Source: Flavobacteriaceae bacterium
Lineage (GTDB): Bacteria; Bacteroidota; Bacteroidia; Flavobacteriales; Flavobacteriaceae
Direction: 5' to 3'
DNA length: 53,338 nt
NCBI GenBank assembly: GCA_947491985.1
Contig: CANLLR010000020.1
Coordinates: 1 to 53,338 of the forward strand
The notes beneath the pieces are model-generated. The model ran no database searches. It was not told where the DNA came from and was given only the letters and a program-made list of their open reading frames with translations. Shown one piece after another: positions 17,445 to 26,171 of this stretch. The first letter of the stretch is position 1; every line of letters begins with the position of its first letter. The position numbers and the translations under genes were made by a program.

Positions 17445-18008
17445 TTAATTTAAACGATACGCAATTATATTATTCTCAGCCCAATAAGTACTTCCTAACT
17501 CTGTTAGTGTTTCAGTTGTATTAGTGGCAACATATCTTCCTAATACATAATAATAAGTTTTATTTCCTGCTGAAGTGTTATTTATAACAATAGCTCCAAT
17601 GAGCATGGCATAAACACTTGTGCCTGTAAAATTGCCACTTGCTAATGATGATCCTATTATGTCAGGTGGTGATAAAGGATTAATCCCGGCGCTATCGGAA
17701 AAAGAAGTGCGTACCCAAAAAAACGAGTTGTTCGGTGAATTTGCAGTTGTCGTGCTTCTTGCAAGAGAGTAGGGTATACTAACATCAGTTGCACTCTAAT
17801 TACCAACAACATTGTCAATTCCAGCTGATTGCCAAGTTGCCACACCAGTTGCATTAGAGGTTAACACTCTACCATTTGCTTGCGTTCCATTTTGAATAAC
17901 AATATTTCCACCAGTGAATACAGCAGAGCTCCCCAATCCGTTGCCATTAGCATACAATGCTTGATTAGTAGATGGAGTACTAGCGATTGTTGCACCTAAA
18001 TGAGCTTG
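17445..18008 (-). pseudogene. Decayed C-terminal fragment of a repeat-rich surface or tail-fibre-like protein
   Basis: Read on the minus strand from 18008 to the TAA at 17445, one frame gives about 187 residues with a single internal TAG at 17798-17796. The first part reads TIASTPSTNQALYANGNGLG ... NGTQANGRVLTSNATGVATW, a Gly/Asn/Thr-rich pattern seen in flavobacterial surface and tail-fibre-like proteins. The rest is a compact C-terminal domain ending NNIIAYRLN. The frame has no start; a TAG abuts its 5' end at 18011. TGG to TAG is a likely origin of the internal stop. The 743-base gap 17424-18166 contains this remnant, the fragment at 18010 and a terminator. Confidence 0.7.
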
Positions 18009-18009
18009 C

Positions 18010-18117
18010 TATCGAATAGACGTAACCTTGGAGGGAATGGGTAGAATGGATAGGAGAGAAATGTGTAAGTATGAAGTAAAAGATGGAAAAATCATCAGTG
18101 AAGAATTTTTCTATTAA
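18010..18117 (+). pseudogene. C-terminal scrap of an unidentified gene
   Basis: The plus-strand frame ends in TAA at 18115-18117. It encodes about 35 residues rich in charged residues, ending YEVKDGKIISEEFFY. The ending looks like the final strand of a SnoaL/NTF2-like protein, but that is a guess from pattern only. The frame is closed by TGA at 18001-18003 and has no plausible start. It abuts the remnant on the other strand at 18008, so both genes lost their 5' parts at the same junction. A T-tailed hairpin follows, as expected for the end of a real gene. Confidence 0.45.
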
Positions 18118-18128
18118 TCTTTGAATTT

Positions 18129-18163
18129 AAAAAAGAAGTATTGTTTAATAGTGCTTCTTTTTT
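18129..18163. terminator. Bidirectional terminator before the uvrB end
   Basis: The arms AAAAAAGAAG and CTTCTTTTTT (18129-18138, 18154-18163) flank a 15-base loop, 3 bases from the uvrB stop and 11 bases after the plus-strand gene scrap. Confidence 0.7.
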
Positions 18164-18166
18164 ACT

Positions 18167-20155
18167 TTATATTTTCTCTTGCAACGCTTTAATCTCATCT
18201 CTCAACTTCGCCGCCTGCATAAAATCTAAATCTTTAGCCGCTTTTTCCATGGCTTTTCTCGCATCGCGGATTTTCTTTTCAATTTCCGCTTTGGATAGAT
18301 ACAAACTCTCAGGTTCGGCCGCTTTTAAGGCTTGATTTTCGTAGTATTGTGTAGAAACCGAATTGTTACTTAAAGCACTTCCCAAACTTTTATTTAATGC
18401 TTTCGGAGCCAATCCGTGTTTTGTATTGTAGGCGATTTGTTTCTCTCTTCTGTACGTCGTTTCATCCATGGTTTTTTGCATGCTGTTAGTAATTTTATCG
18501 GCATACAAAATGGCTTTTCCATTTACATTACGAGCAGCACGGCCTACCGTTTGCGTTAGTGAGCGATGACTTCGTAAAAAGCCTTCTTTATCAGCGTCTA
18601 AAATGGCAACGAGCGATACTTCGGGTAAATCCAAACCTTCACGCAGTAAGTTTACGCCAATCAACACATCGAATAATCCTTTCCGTAAATCTTGCATGAT
18701 TTCCACACGCTCTAAAGTATCCACATCCGAGTGAATGTAGCGACAACGAATGGAAACTTTAGTTAAATATTTTGTCAATTCTTCTGCCATTCGCTTGGTC
18801 AATGTCGTTACTAAAACGCGTTCGTCCAATTCGCATCGCACTTGAATCTCTTCAATTAAATCATCAATTTGATTCAAACTCGGACGTACTTCAATAATTG
18901 GATCGAGCAATCCAGTAGGGCGAATGACTTGCTCGACATAAATCCCCTCACTTTTTTCCATTTCATAATCGGCTGGTGTTGCTGAAACATAAATGACTTG
19001 GTTTTGCATGCCTTCAAATTCCTCAAATTTCAACGGACGGTTGTCCATAGCAGCGGGAAGACGAAATCCATATTCTACTAAATTTTCTTTCCGACTTCTG
19101 TCACCGCCATACATAGCATGGACTTGTGAAATAGTCACGTGACTTTCATCGACTACCATCAAAAAATCATCTGGAAAATAATCCAACAAACAAAACGGAC
19201 GTGTGCCCGGAAGTCGTCGGTCCAAATAACGAGAATAGTTCTCAATACCAGAGCAATAGCCCAATTCGCGTATCATTTCCAAATCGAAATTGGTGCGTTC
19301 TTCCAAACGTTTTGCCTCTAAATGCTTGCCAATTTCTTTAAAATAATCGACTTGCTTTACTAAATCTTGTTGGATATCCCAAATCGCAGCTTGCAAAACA
19401 TCAGGAGACGTTACAAACATATTGGCGGGGTAAATAGTGAGTTTTTCGTATTTTTCAACCACCTTTGATGAGCGTGCGTCGAAGGCTTCAATTTCTTCAA
19501 TTTCATCGCCAAAAAAGTGAATACGGAAAGGTTCGTCGGCATAACTCGGAAAAATTTCTACAATATCGCCTTTGATGCGAAAAGTGCCTGGAGTAAATTC
19601 GGCTTCTGTTCGCGAATACAAACTTTGCACCAATCGATGTAATAATTTGGTGCGTGAAATCATTTGGTTTTTTTCTACCGAAATTACATTCTTTTGAAAT
19701 TCCACTGGGTTACCTATTCCGTACAAACACGAAACCGAAGCCACTACCAATACATCTCGACGACCTGAAAGTAGGGCAGAAGTTGTGCTTAATCTCAGTT
19801 TTTCCAATTCTTCGTTGATGGACAAGTCTTTTTCTATAAAGGTTCCCGTTACCGGAATATAGGCTTCGGGCTGATAATAATCGTAATACGAGACAAAATA
19901 TTGTACCGAATTGTTTGGGAAAAACTGTTTGAATTCGGAGTACAATTGTGCCGCCAACGTTTTATTGTGCGCTAAAACCAGCGTCGGTTTTTGAACTTCT
20001 TCAACGACATTCGCCACTGTAAATGTTTTTCCCGATCCTGTGACTCCTAATAGCGTTTGGTATTTGTCACCATTGATGATGCCTTTAGCCAATTTTTCAA
20101 TTGCTTGTGGTTGATCTCCTGTAGGTTGGTATTCGGATACGACTTGGAATTTCAT
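18167..20155 (-). CDS. uvrB: Excinuclease ABC subunit UvrB
   Basis: UvrB is the damage-verifying helicase-like subunit of nucleotide excision repair; it receives DNA from UvrA and recruits UvrC. The 662-residue protein carries Walker A GVTGSGKT (about residues 38-45). The beta-hairpin motif is YYDYYQPEAYIP (about 91-102) and the DEAD-type box is DESH (about 335). Helicase motifs LLREGLDLPEVSL and QTVGRAARN follow, and the C-terminal UVR domain (about 625-660) contacts UvrC. Length is normal. No other uvr gene is adjacent. Confidence 0.98.
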   Translation of the reverse strand: MKFQVVSEYQPTGDQPQAIEKLAKGIINGDKYQTLLGVTGSGKTFTVANVVEEVQKPTLVLAHNKTLAAQLYSEFKQFFPNNSVQYFVSYYDYYQPEAYIPVTGTFIEKDLSINEELEKLRLSTTSALLSGRRDVLVVASVSCLYGIGNPVEFQKNVISVEKNQMISRTKLLHRLVQSLYSRTEAEFTPGTFRIKGDIVEIFPSYADEPFRIHFFGDEIEEIEAFDARSSKVVEKYEKLTIYPANMFVTSPDVLQAAIWDIQQDLVKQVDYFKEIGKHLEAKRLEERTNFDLEMIRELGYCSGIENYSRYLDRRLPGTRPFCLLDYFPDDFLMVVDESHVTISQVHAMYGGDRSRKENLVEYGFRLPAAMDNRPLKFEEFEGMQNQVIYVSATPADYEMEKSEGIYVEQVIRPTGLLDPIIEVRPSLNQIDDLIEEIQVRCELDERVLVTTLTKRMAEELTKYLTKVSIRCRYIHSDVDTLERVEIMQDLRKGLFDVLIGVNLLREGLDLPEVSLVAILDADKEGFLRSHRSLTQTVGRAARNVNGKAILYADKITNSMQKTMDETTYRREKQIAYNTKHGLAPKALNKSLGSALSNNSVSTQYYENQALKAAEPESLYLSKAEIEKKIRDARKAMEKAAKDLDFMQAAKLRDEIKALQEKI

Positions 20156-20294
20156 TTTTTAATGGCTTTGTTATTGAGTCAAAGAGTACCTGAGTTTATA
20201 GCTATATAAAGTTATGTTTTTTAATAAAATGCTGTTGCTAAATATAAATAAATTAGAAATTCTTGACAACATAGTTATTTAGCAAATCATCCAT

Positions 20295-21245
20295 TTATTC
20301 GGAAAAATTCCATTCGTTTTGCTGCTTTTCACTCAAAAACGTCCACGCAACGATGCGACTTATTTTTTGTCCCTGAGCCATGTCTATGGTTTTGATAGTA
20401 ACGGCACCTACTTTATTTAAGATTTTGTAAATGCTGTGAAGGTTATCTTTTTTAGACACTAAAGTCGTAAACCAAAAGCATTGCAAAGGATATTTTACAC
20501 TTTCGTAAATCATTTGTGTTATGAATCCGATTTCTCCACCATTGCACCATAGTTCGGCATTTTTTCCTCCAAAATTAAGAACGGGTTCAGTTGATTTTGT
20601 CGCAGTCAAATTGGTTACTTTTCGAGCCGCTGCTTTTGTAGCTTCTTCTTGTGAGGCGTGAAAAGGAGGATTACATATCGTGAAAGCAAATTTATCTTCT
20701 GGTAGGATGATGTTTTTAAAAATAAATCGCGATTCGGTTTGCAATTGCAGACTAATAGCATCGATTAATTTCGGATTTTGACTGATTATTTTTTTGCAAT
20801 TTTGAATGGCATTTTCATCGATGTCTGTTCCTACAAAACACCAGTTGTAGGCATGATTACCAATAATTGGATAAATGCAGTTGGCGCCAATTCCGATGTC
20901 TAAACCTACAATATTTTCTCCTTCAGGTATGGTTCCGTTATTAGAAGCAGCTAATACATCGGCGATATAATGAATGTAATCAGCGCGTCCGGGAATTGGT
21001 GGACACAAATACGTTTTCGGAATGTCCCAATTTCGAATGTCATATTCTGAAATCAAAATCGCTTTATTGAGCGCTTTTACAGCTTCTGGGTTGCTAAAAT
21101 CGAGCGTCTCCATTTTATGTTCATTGATAAAAACAAACGTTTCTAAATCGGGATAACTAGCGATTAATTTTTCAAAATCATACCGAAAACGGTGCGGATT
21201 TCTGGGATGTAATTTCGTTTTTTCGGTAGGTAGTTTGTGCTTCAT
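20295..21245 (-). CDS. rlmF: 23S rRNA (adenine-1618-N6)-methyltransferase
   Basis: RlmF methylates A1618 of 23S rRNA using S-adenosylmethionine. The 316-residue protein begins with the family LHPRNPHRFRYDF block (about 12-24). GLDIGIGANCIYP (about 114-126) is the SAM-binding motif I. The amino-methyltransferase motif NPPFHAS (about 189-195) follows, then the conserved WCNGGEIGFI. Length is as expected for the family. It has its own -7 element and is not tightly joined to nudK upstream or uvrB downstream. Confidence 0.93.
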   Translation of the reverse strand: MKHKLPTEKTKLHPRNPHRFRYDFEKLIASYPDLETFVFINEHKMETLDFSNPEAVKALNKAILISEYDIRNWDIPKTYLCPPIPGRADYIHYIADVLAASNNGTIPEGENIVGLDIGIGANCIYPIIGNHAYNWCFVGTDIDENAIQNCKKIISQNPKLIDAISLQLQTESRFIFKNIILPEDKFAFTICNPPFHASQEEATKAAARKVTNLTATKSTEPVLNFGGKNAELWCNGGEIGFITQMIYESVKYPLQCFWFTTLVSKKDNLHSIYKILNKVGAVTIKTIDMAQGQKISRIVAWTFLSEKQQNEWNFSE

Positions 21246-21275
21246 TTTTCATTTCTATGTAAACCAGTTCACAAT

Positions 21276-21283
21276 CAAATATA
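21276..21283 (-). promoter_or_regulatory. -7 element of rlmF
   Basis: On the minus strand TATATTTG (21283-21276) matches TAnnTTTG, placing the start site near 21269, about 24 bases before the rlmF ATG. No -33 TTTG is seen at usual spacing. Confidence 0.45.
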
Positions 21284-21316
21284 CCTAATATAATTCGATA
21301 TGTGTTGTATATTTTT

Positions 21317-21904
21317 TTAAAATGCCATCAAATTATGGAGTTGTGCATATTGCAAAAGCAACATTGTTTTGGCGTCTTTTATTTCGCCTGATTCCATCAT
21401 TTCGATTGCTTTGGTGAAAGGCATTTCAAGGACTTCGATATTTTCATGTTCGGAAGCTAACCCGCCGCCATCACTCACTTTCATATCATCGGAATATTCG
21501 CCTATAAAAAAATATAAAATTTCAGTTACTGCTCCGGGAGACATAAAGGCTTCAAATACTTTTTTTACTTCGGAGATTTTATAACCTGTTTCTTCTTCCG
21601 TTTCTCTAATAACACAATCGGCAGGATTGTCTTCGTCTAACATACCAGCGCAAGCTTCAATCATCATTCCCGTTTCGTTCCCGTTGGTGTAGGTTGGAAT
21701 TCGAAATTGATGTGTGAGTACCACGTTTTTTGTGGTGGTATTGTAAAGCAATATAACAGCGCCATTGCCTCTGTCGTATACTTCACGTTGGTGCTTTTCC
21801 CAATCTCCATTGGCTTGACGGTAGTTGTAGGTTAATTTTCGAAGTGTGTACCAATTGTTGGATAGCACTTCGGTTTTTGTGATTTCTATTTCAGGTGAAG
21901 TCAT
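21317..21904 (-). CDS. NudK-like Nudix hydrolase (ADP-ribose/GDP-mannose type)
   Basis: The 195-residue protein closely follows the NudK/ADP-ribose pyrophosphatase layout. An N-terminal dimerisation strand pair (LSNNWYTLRKLTYNY) is followed by a Nudix box at about residues 88-110 with the core RETEEETGY that binds magnesium. The glutamate usually six residues after the first Gly of the box is Asn here. FMSPGAVTE after the box is typical of this group. Likely substrates are sugar nucleotides or ADP-ribose. It lies 10 bases downstream of the thiamine pyrophosphokinase gene and is probably co-transcribed with it. Confidence 0.87.
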   Translation of the reverse strand: MTSPEIEITKTEVLSNNWYTLRKLTYNYRQANGDWEKHQREVYDRGNGAVILLYNTTTKNVVLTHQFRIPTYTNGNETGMMIEACAGMLDEDNPADCVIRETEEETGYKISEVKKVFEAFMSPGAVTEILYFFIGEYSDDMKVSDGGGLASEHENIEVLEMPFTKAIEMMESGEIKDAKTMLLLQYAQLHNLMAF

Positions 21905-21914
21905 TTTTTTTGAT

Positions 21915-22577
21915 TTAATCCCAACATTCCATTAACAATAAATCGCCTTTGGTGTGCAGTATTCGTACCAATCCGTCGGCAATTACATGATTGCTGCTTC
22001 CGTTGCGATAGCCCATTTTTAGGGTTTCGTTTTTCAGACTATAGCACAAGTTTTCGGTGGTTATTCCGTTGACTTCTCCAATCGGAATTAATGAAATGGG
22101 TGTGTTTGCAGTATACCATTTTTCGAACTTTTCGGGTAAAAGATGCACTTTTGAATGATCGTCTAGTAGTACAATTTTTAATTTATTCTGGTAATTTACA
22201 ATGCTTGTGATGTTGGTGATTGTATGGTCGGCGCGTTTGCCTGTGGCCCAAACTACATTGGCTGCTTGATGTCCTTTCTGGATAAGGTAATTGAATGCCT
22301 TTTCTAAATCGGTGGTATCTTGATTGGGTTCATAGATTATTTCTAAAGGATATTGTTTTGTTGCATAATAACTGACGTCAAAGCCACGATCGAAATCGCC
22401 CAATAGAACGTCGACTTTAATTCCGAGTTCAAAAACACGTTCGATAGCACTGTCTAACACAATTACAAGTGGCGACCATTCTAACAATTGACCAAGTAAT
22501 TCAATACTGCACGAGGCGCCGTTTGCGATTATTAGTGCGGGTTCTTGGTCGTCACGAACGATGTGGTGGGAAGACAT
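21915..22577 (-). CDS. Thiamine diphosphokinase
   Basis: The 220-residue enzyme converts thiamine and ATP to thiamine diphosphate. Family blocks are ALIIANGA, LGDFDR (about residues 59-64), NQDTTDLEKAF (about 83-93), GKRADHTITN (about 111-120) and, in the C-terminal beta-sandwich domain, RNGSSN for thiamine binding. The aspartates of GDFD and DTTD coordinate magnesium and ATP. It is the first gene of a two-gene unit with the nudK-like gene. No TPP riboswitch is visible upstream. Confidence 0.9.
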   Translation of the reverse strand: MSSHHIVRDDQEPALIIANGASCSIELLGQLLEWSPLVIVLDSAIERVFELGIKVDVLLGDFDRGFDVSYYATKQYPLEIIYEPNQDTTDLEKAFNYLIQKGHQAANVVWATGKRADHTITNITSIVNYQNKLKIVLLDDHSKVHLLPEKFEKWYTANTPISLIPIGEVNGITTENLCYSLKNETLKMGYRNGSSNHVIADGLVRILHTKGDLLLMECWD

Positions 22578-22815
22578 TTGAATTGTGAATTTTGAATTGT
22601 AATTTAGAGCTACAAATTACGAGTTTTTAATTTGTAATTCATAATTTGTAGTTGTTTTAGCCTAGACCTGCCTGCCTGTCTGCAGCAATGGAAAACAAAA
22701 AGCAAAGGTAAATTTAGTTTTTTGGAATAAAAAAGCGACCAACGGAAGCTATTTTTAAACCATTAAAAACTTTTTACGACTGCTTTTTTTTGAAATGGAT
22801 AGCTGGATTAGGTAC

Positions 22816-23625
22816 TTATTGTATACTATACGCTTCAGTATCAATTTCAGACAAGTGGAAATACCCAAATGGGAAATCATTGAAATCGTTTTGATTGATG
22901 ATATTTCCACGTAAGGTTGCTGGTGGAGTAGCAAATGGATTTCCGCCGCTGCTGGTAATGTTGATTAGTTTGTTCATGTAATTGTAGTAGCGACGTGAGA
23001 TGCCGAGTAATTTGAATTCCAAATTGTTTCCTGTTTCCAATTCTTCATCAGTGTAAAATCCAAACATTTGATTGCCTTGAAAAAAGCGGTCTTCAATTAC
23101 TCCCAATTCTGGAATTACCTCTGGCTCCTTCTGAACCGTTACCAGGTAATTATTGTCTTCTAAACCATTATCTTGAAAAAAGAATTTCACTTGAATTAAG
23201 TCGCCACTTATCCCTTGAACCGTTGTTTGCTGCACAAAATCGATGGTAGGCGTAGCCAATAATTTTTCTGTGGCACTGTACGTTTTTCCATTGGCTTGAA
23301 CAACTAAAGTATAGGTTTCGTTGATTACTGGGACGAAATTGGTGCATACGTATTCTCCATTATTTTGCACATCAATAAAATTGTACACTGTAGCGCTGCT
23401 ATTAGTAACAAACACTGTGGCTCCCAAAACAGGTGGAACAACATCACTATAATAATCGGTTGTTGTTGACAGTTTGATTACTTGATCGTTTCCTGTGGTT
23501 TCTTTTTGCCATAAAATATTGGCGTCAATCACCAATCGAGGTTCAGCAGTGTCTAAATCGACGTCGACTACATCTTGACAGCTAGCGAAGAAAAGGAATA
23601 CAAGAAAGAATACTATTTTTTTCAT
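22816..23625 (-). CDS. DUF4249 outer-membrane lipoprotein
   Basis: The 269-residue protein has a type II signal peptide (FFASC, Cys16). The DUF4249 pattern follows: DVDLDTAEPRLVIDANI (about 21-37), an extracellular Ig-like beta domain with GATVFVTNSS, and NETYTLVVQANGKTYSATE. The protein is probably lipidated at the outer membrane. It starts 4 bases after the TonB receptor stop, so the two are one transcript; DUF4249 proteins often pair with such receptors in Bacteroidetes. The partner role in uptake is inference. The 238-base gap 22578-22815 holds AT-rich sequence and one short GC-rich patch at 22655-22690. Confidence 0.85.
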   Translation of the reverse strand: MKKIVFFLVFLFFASCQDVVDVDLDTAEPRLVIDANILWQKETTGNDQVIKLSTTTDYYSDVVPPVLGATVFVTNSSATVYNFIDVQNNGEYVCTNFVPVINETYTLVVQANGKTYSATEKLLATPTIDFVQQTTVQGISGDLIQVKFFFQDNGLEDNNYLVTVQKEPEVIPELGVIEDRFFQGNQMFGFYTDEELETGNNLEFKLLGISRRYYNYMNKLINITSSGGNPFATPPATLRGNIINQNDFNDFPFGYFHLSEIDTEAYSIQ

Positions 23626-23629
23626 GATG

Positions 23630-26032
23630 TTAAAATTTAAAATTATACGAAACGGCAGGAACTATTCCGAATATCGATAAACGAACCGCTTCGTTACGAC
23701 CGGTTTCTTCATTTTGAGAAAAACTAATGGAAGCAGCATTTTTGCGTCCATACAAATTGTAAACGCTAAAAACCCATTCGGCTTGCCATTTGCGTTTGGC
23801 GTTTTTCTTCGGAACCAAAGTGGCAGAAACATCCAAATGGTGGTAGGTAGGTAAATTGTTTTCGTTGCGCAATCCGTAACTTGGAACGGTAACGCCTTGG
23901 TACAGATATTGTCCATTGGGAAACGTAACAGGTTGTCCCGTTTGTAGGGAGAAGTTGGCGCCAAACATCCATTTGGTGTTTAATTTGTATGAGCCTGTAA
24001 CGGCTAGATTATGAGTTTTGTCATACCCATTTTTGTACCAATCTCCGTTATTAATTCCGATTTCATTTGCAAATCGACCAGGAGTTCTTTGTTCTGAGCG
24101 TGATAAAGTGTAGGCTATCCAACCACTTAGTTTGCCTGTGTTTTTTCGGAATAAAACTTCGAGTCCGTAGGCACGCATTTCACCATTTAAAATTACTTGT
24201 TCTATGGCTTCGTTGGCGATTAAATCGGCTCCATCGATATAATCCATTCGGTTTTTGACGGTTTTGTAAAAGCTTTCTATTTCGAGCGAATACTTATCTT
24301 CTTTTAAATTGGTAAAATAGCCCACAGCAACTTGGTCTGCAATTTGTGGTTTGATGTACCGATCACTAGGTGTCCACACGTCAAGTGGCGTAGGTGAAGC
24401 TGTGTTGGAAATGAGTTGTAAGTACTGCACCATTCGGTTGTAGCCAATTTTGACCGATTTGTTATCACTAAATTCATAGGCTAAAGCAAAACGAGGTTCA
24501 AAATTGTCGTAACTGGAAATGGTTTTGTTTTTGCCAAAAAATTCTGAGGAAATAGGTGTTGCTTTTTCGTAAATTTTTAAATCGGGATCATAAAAAACAG
24601 GTAAATCATTGTCATAATAATTTACGGTTGAATTCCCTAAACGGTAAAACATACTGTAGCGAACACCGTATTGAATATTTACATTTGGACTTAATTTTTG
24701 CTCAATATCAATATAAAGTGCAGGCTCGAAAGCATATTTTTTCTCCAATTGGCGATAATTTACTCCTGAATCGTCTCTTGAAGGTTTGATTTCGCCAGGA
24801 TTAAAATCGTAATACAAGGCATTGGCCCCGTAATTGATTTTAATTTTTTCATTTAAATAGTATTTGAAATCGTATTTTAAGTTGTAGTTTTTGATTCCAG
24901 AATCCCAATCAAACCCGACGAAATCAAGGTTCAATCCGTAATAATAATCGCTGTAAATCAAAGATAAATTAGAAAATAATTTTTCTGAAAAGAGGTGATT
25001 CCAACGTAGATTTAAAGTCGCATTTCCGTAGGTATTGACAAAACTTTGCGCAATTTCGAATACATCGCGACCAAAATACCCTGAAAGGTACAAGTTATTG
25101 TTTTTATTGATTTTATAATTTAATTTGGTATTTAAGTCATAGAAATAGGCGGAGTTTTCGTTATTGGATAACTTTAAAAACAAATGTGCATACGAACCAC
25201 GACCACCAATTAAAAAAGAGCCTTTGTCTTTTACAATCGGTCCTTCCGCTAACAAGCGACTGGATATTAAACCAATTCCTCCGTTCATGCTGAATTTTTT
25301 ACTGTTTCCGTCTTTTTGGTAAATATCCAAAACAGAAGAAGCTCTTCCTCCGAAGCGTGAAGGTATTCCACCTTTATATAACTTTAAATCTTTAATCGCA
25401 TCTGGATTAAATACAGAGAAAAACCCGAATAAGTGTGATGAATTATAAATGGTTGCTTCGTCGAGCAAGATTAGATTTTGGTCGGCGCCACCCCCACGAA
25501 CGTTAAAACCCGATTGGCCTTCACCAGCATTGGTTACTCCGGGTAAAAACAAAAGTGATTTGATAATGTCTACTTCTCCTAAAACCACAGGCATTTGCTT
25601 TATTTGTGCAATAGAGAGTTTGTTGACGCTCATTTCAGGTTTACGGGTATTTGTAGTTGTTTTATCGGTTATTACTACTTCTTCTAGCAGTTCCTCTGTA
25701 CTTGCTAAACTGTAATTTTTTTTGATGTTTTTGGTCAATGGGACACGTTCTTCTATCGATTGATAACTAACGTAACTTATGATAATGTCATAATCACCTT
25801 TGGGTAAAGTGAGCGAATAAAATCCGTATTCATTAGTGATGGCATAGGAGGAAGTTCCTTTTACAATAATATTGACACCAATTAGTGTTTCGTTGTTATT
25901 TGCATCTGATATGATTCCGGACAACGTAAATTTTTGTTTAGAATCAATGGTAGTCTGCTCTTCTTGTGAGAAAACATTATAAAAGCTAAATGATAGAAAA
26001 AATAGGAGTAGCGTAATTTTTTTAAACAACAT
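23630..26032 (-). CDS. TonB-dependent receptor with CarboxypepD-reg-like N-domain
   Basis: This is an 800-residue outer-membrane transporter. A signal peptide (about 1-23, ending VFSQ) is followed by a carboxypeptidase-regulatory-like beta domain (about 33-115; GVNIIVKGTSSYAITNEYG). A plug domain follows (about 135-230; FNVRGGGADQNLILLDEATI), then a 22-strand-type beta-barrel ending in Phe (VSYNFKF). The start is set at 26032, which opens the signal peptide; an ATG seven codons earlier (26053) would add charged residues before it. No SusD-like gene is adjacent; the partner is the DUF4249 lipoprotein. The substrate is unknown. Confidence 0.9.
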   Translation of the reverse strand: MLFKKITLLLFFLSFSFYNVFSQEEQTTIDSKQKFTLSGIISDANNNETLIGVNIIVKGTSSYAITNEYGFYSLTLPKGDYDIIISYVSYQSIEERVPLTKNIKKNYSLASTEELLEEVVITDKTTTNTRKPEMSVNKLSIAQIKQMPVVLGEVDIIKSLLFLPGVTNAGEGQSGFNVRGGGADQNLILLDEATIYNSSHLFGFFSVFNPDAIKDLKLYKGGIPSRFGGRASSVLDIYQKDGNSKKFSMNGGIGLISSRLLAEGPIVKDKGSFLIGGRGSYAHLFLKLSNNENSAYFYDLNTKLNYKINKNNNLYLSGYFGRDVFEIAQSFVNTYGNATLNLRWNHLFSEKLFSNLSLIYSDYYYGLNLDFVGFDWDSGIKNYNLKYDFKYYLNEKIKINYGANALYYDFNPGEIKPSRDDSGVNYRQLEKKYAFEPALYIDIEQKLSPNVNIQYGVRYSMFYRLGNSTVNYYDNDLPVFYDPDLKIYEKATPISSEFFGKNKTISSYDNFEPRFALAYEFSDNKSVKIGYNRMVQYLQLISNTASPTPLDVWTPSDRYIKPQIADQVAVGYFTNLKEDKYSLEIESFYKTVKNRMDYIDGADLIANEAIEQVILNGEMRAYGLEVLFRKNTGKLSGWIAYTLSRSEQRTPGRFANEIGINNGDWYKNGYDKTHNLAVTGSYKLNTKWMFGANFSLQTGQPVTFPNGQYLYQGVTVPSYGLRNENNLPTYHHLDVSATLVPKKNAKRKWQAEWVFSVYNLYGRKNAASISFSQNEETGRNEAVRLSIFGIVPAVSYNFKF

Positions 26033-26112
26033 GCTTTTTGTTTTATAATGCAAATTTGACGATTTGTAACTGTTAATGTTACATAAAAAAATGTTAATGT
26101 ATTATTAAGAAT

Positions 26113-26145
26113 TTGAAATAGTTGTAAGGATTTTAAATACTTTTA
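26113..26145 (+). promoter_or_regulatory. Possible promoter of the gene at 26172
   Basis: TTG at 26113-26115, a 22-base spacer and TACTTTTA (26138-26145) match the consensus except for the last base. It lies in the divergent gap between the TonB receptor and the secreted-protein gene. Confidence 0.4.
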
Positions 26146-26171
26146 CAACGTATAATGTTATAAAAACCTTG

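Noticed and set aside
17657..17854. Small minus-strand open frame of 65 residues
   Set aside because: It is an out-of-frame reading across the decayed gene at 17445-18008; the coding-like frame is the other one, with a TAG.
22655..22690. GC-rich patch CCTGCCTGCC as a further copy of the dispersed repeat
   Set aside because: Only about 10 bases match the insert in copy 1, and the family flanks and hairpin are missing.
24067..24789. Plus-strand open frames within the TonB receptor
   Set aside because: They are antisense shadows of a conserved 800-residue receptor and have no start context or similarity.
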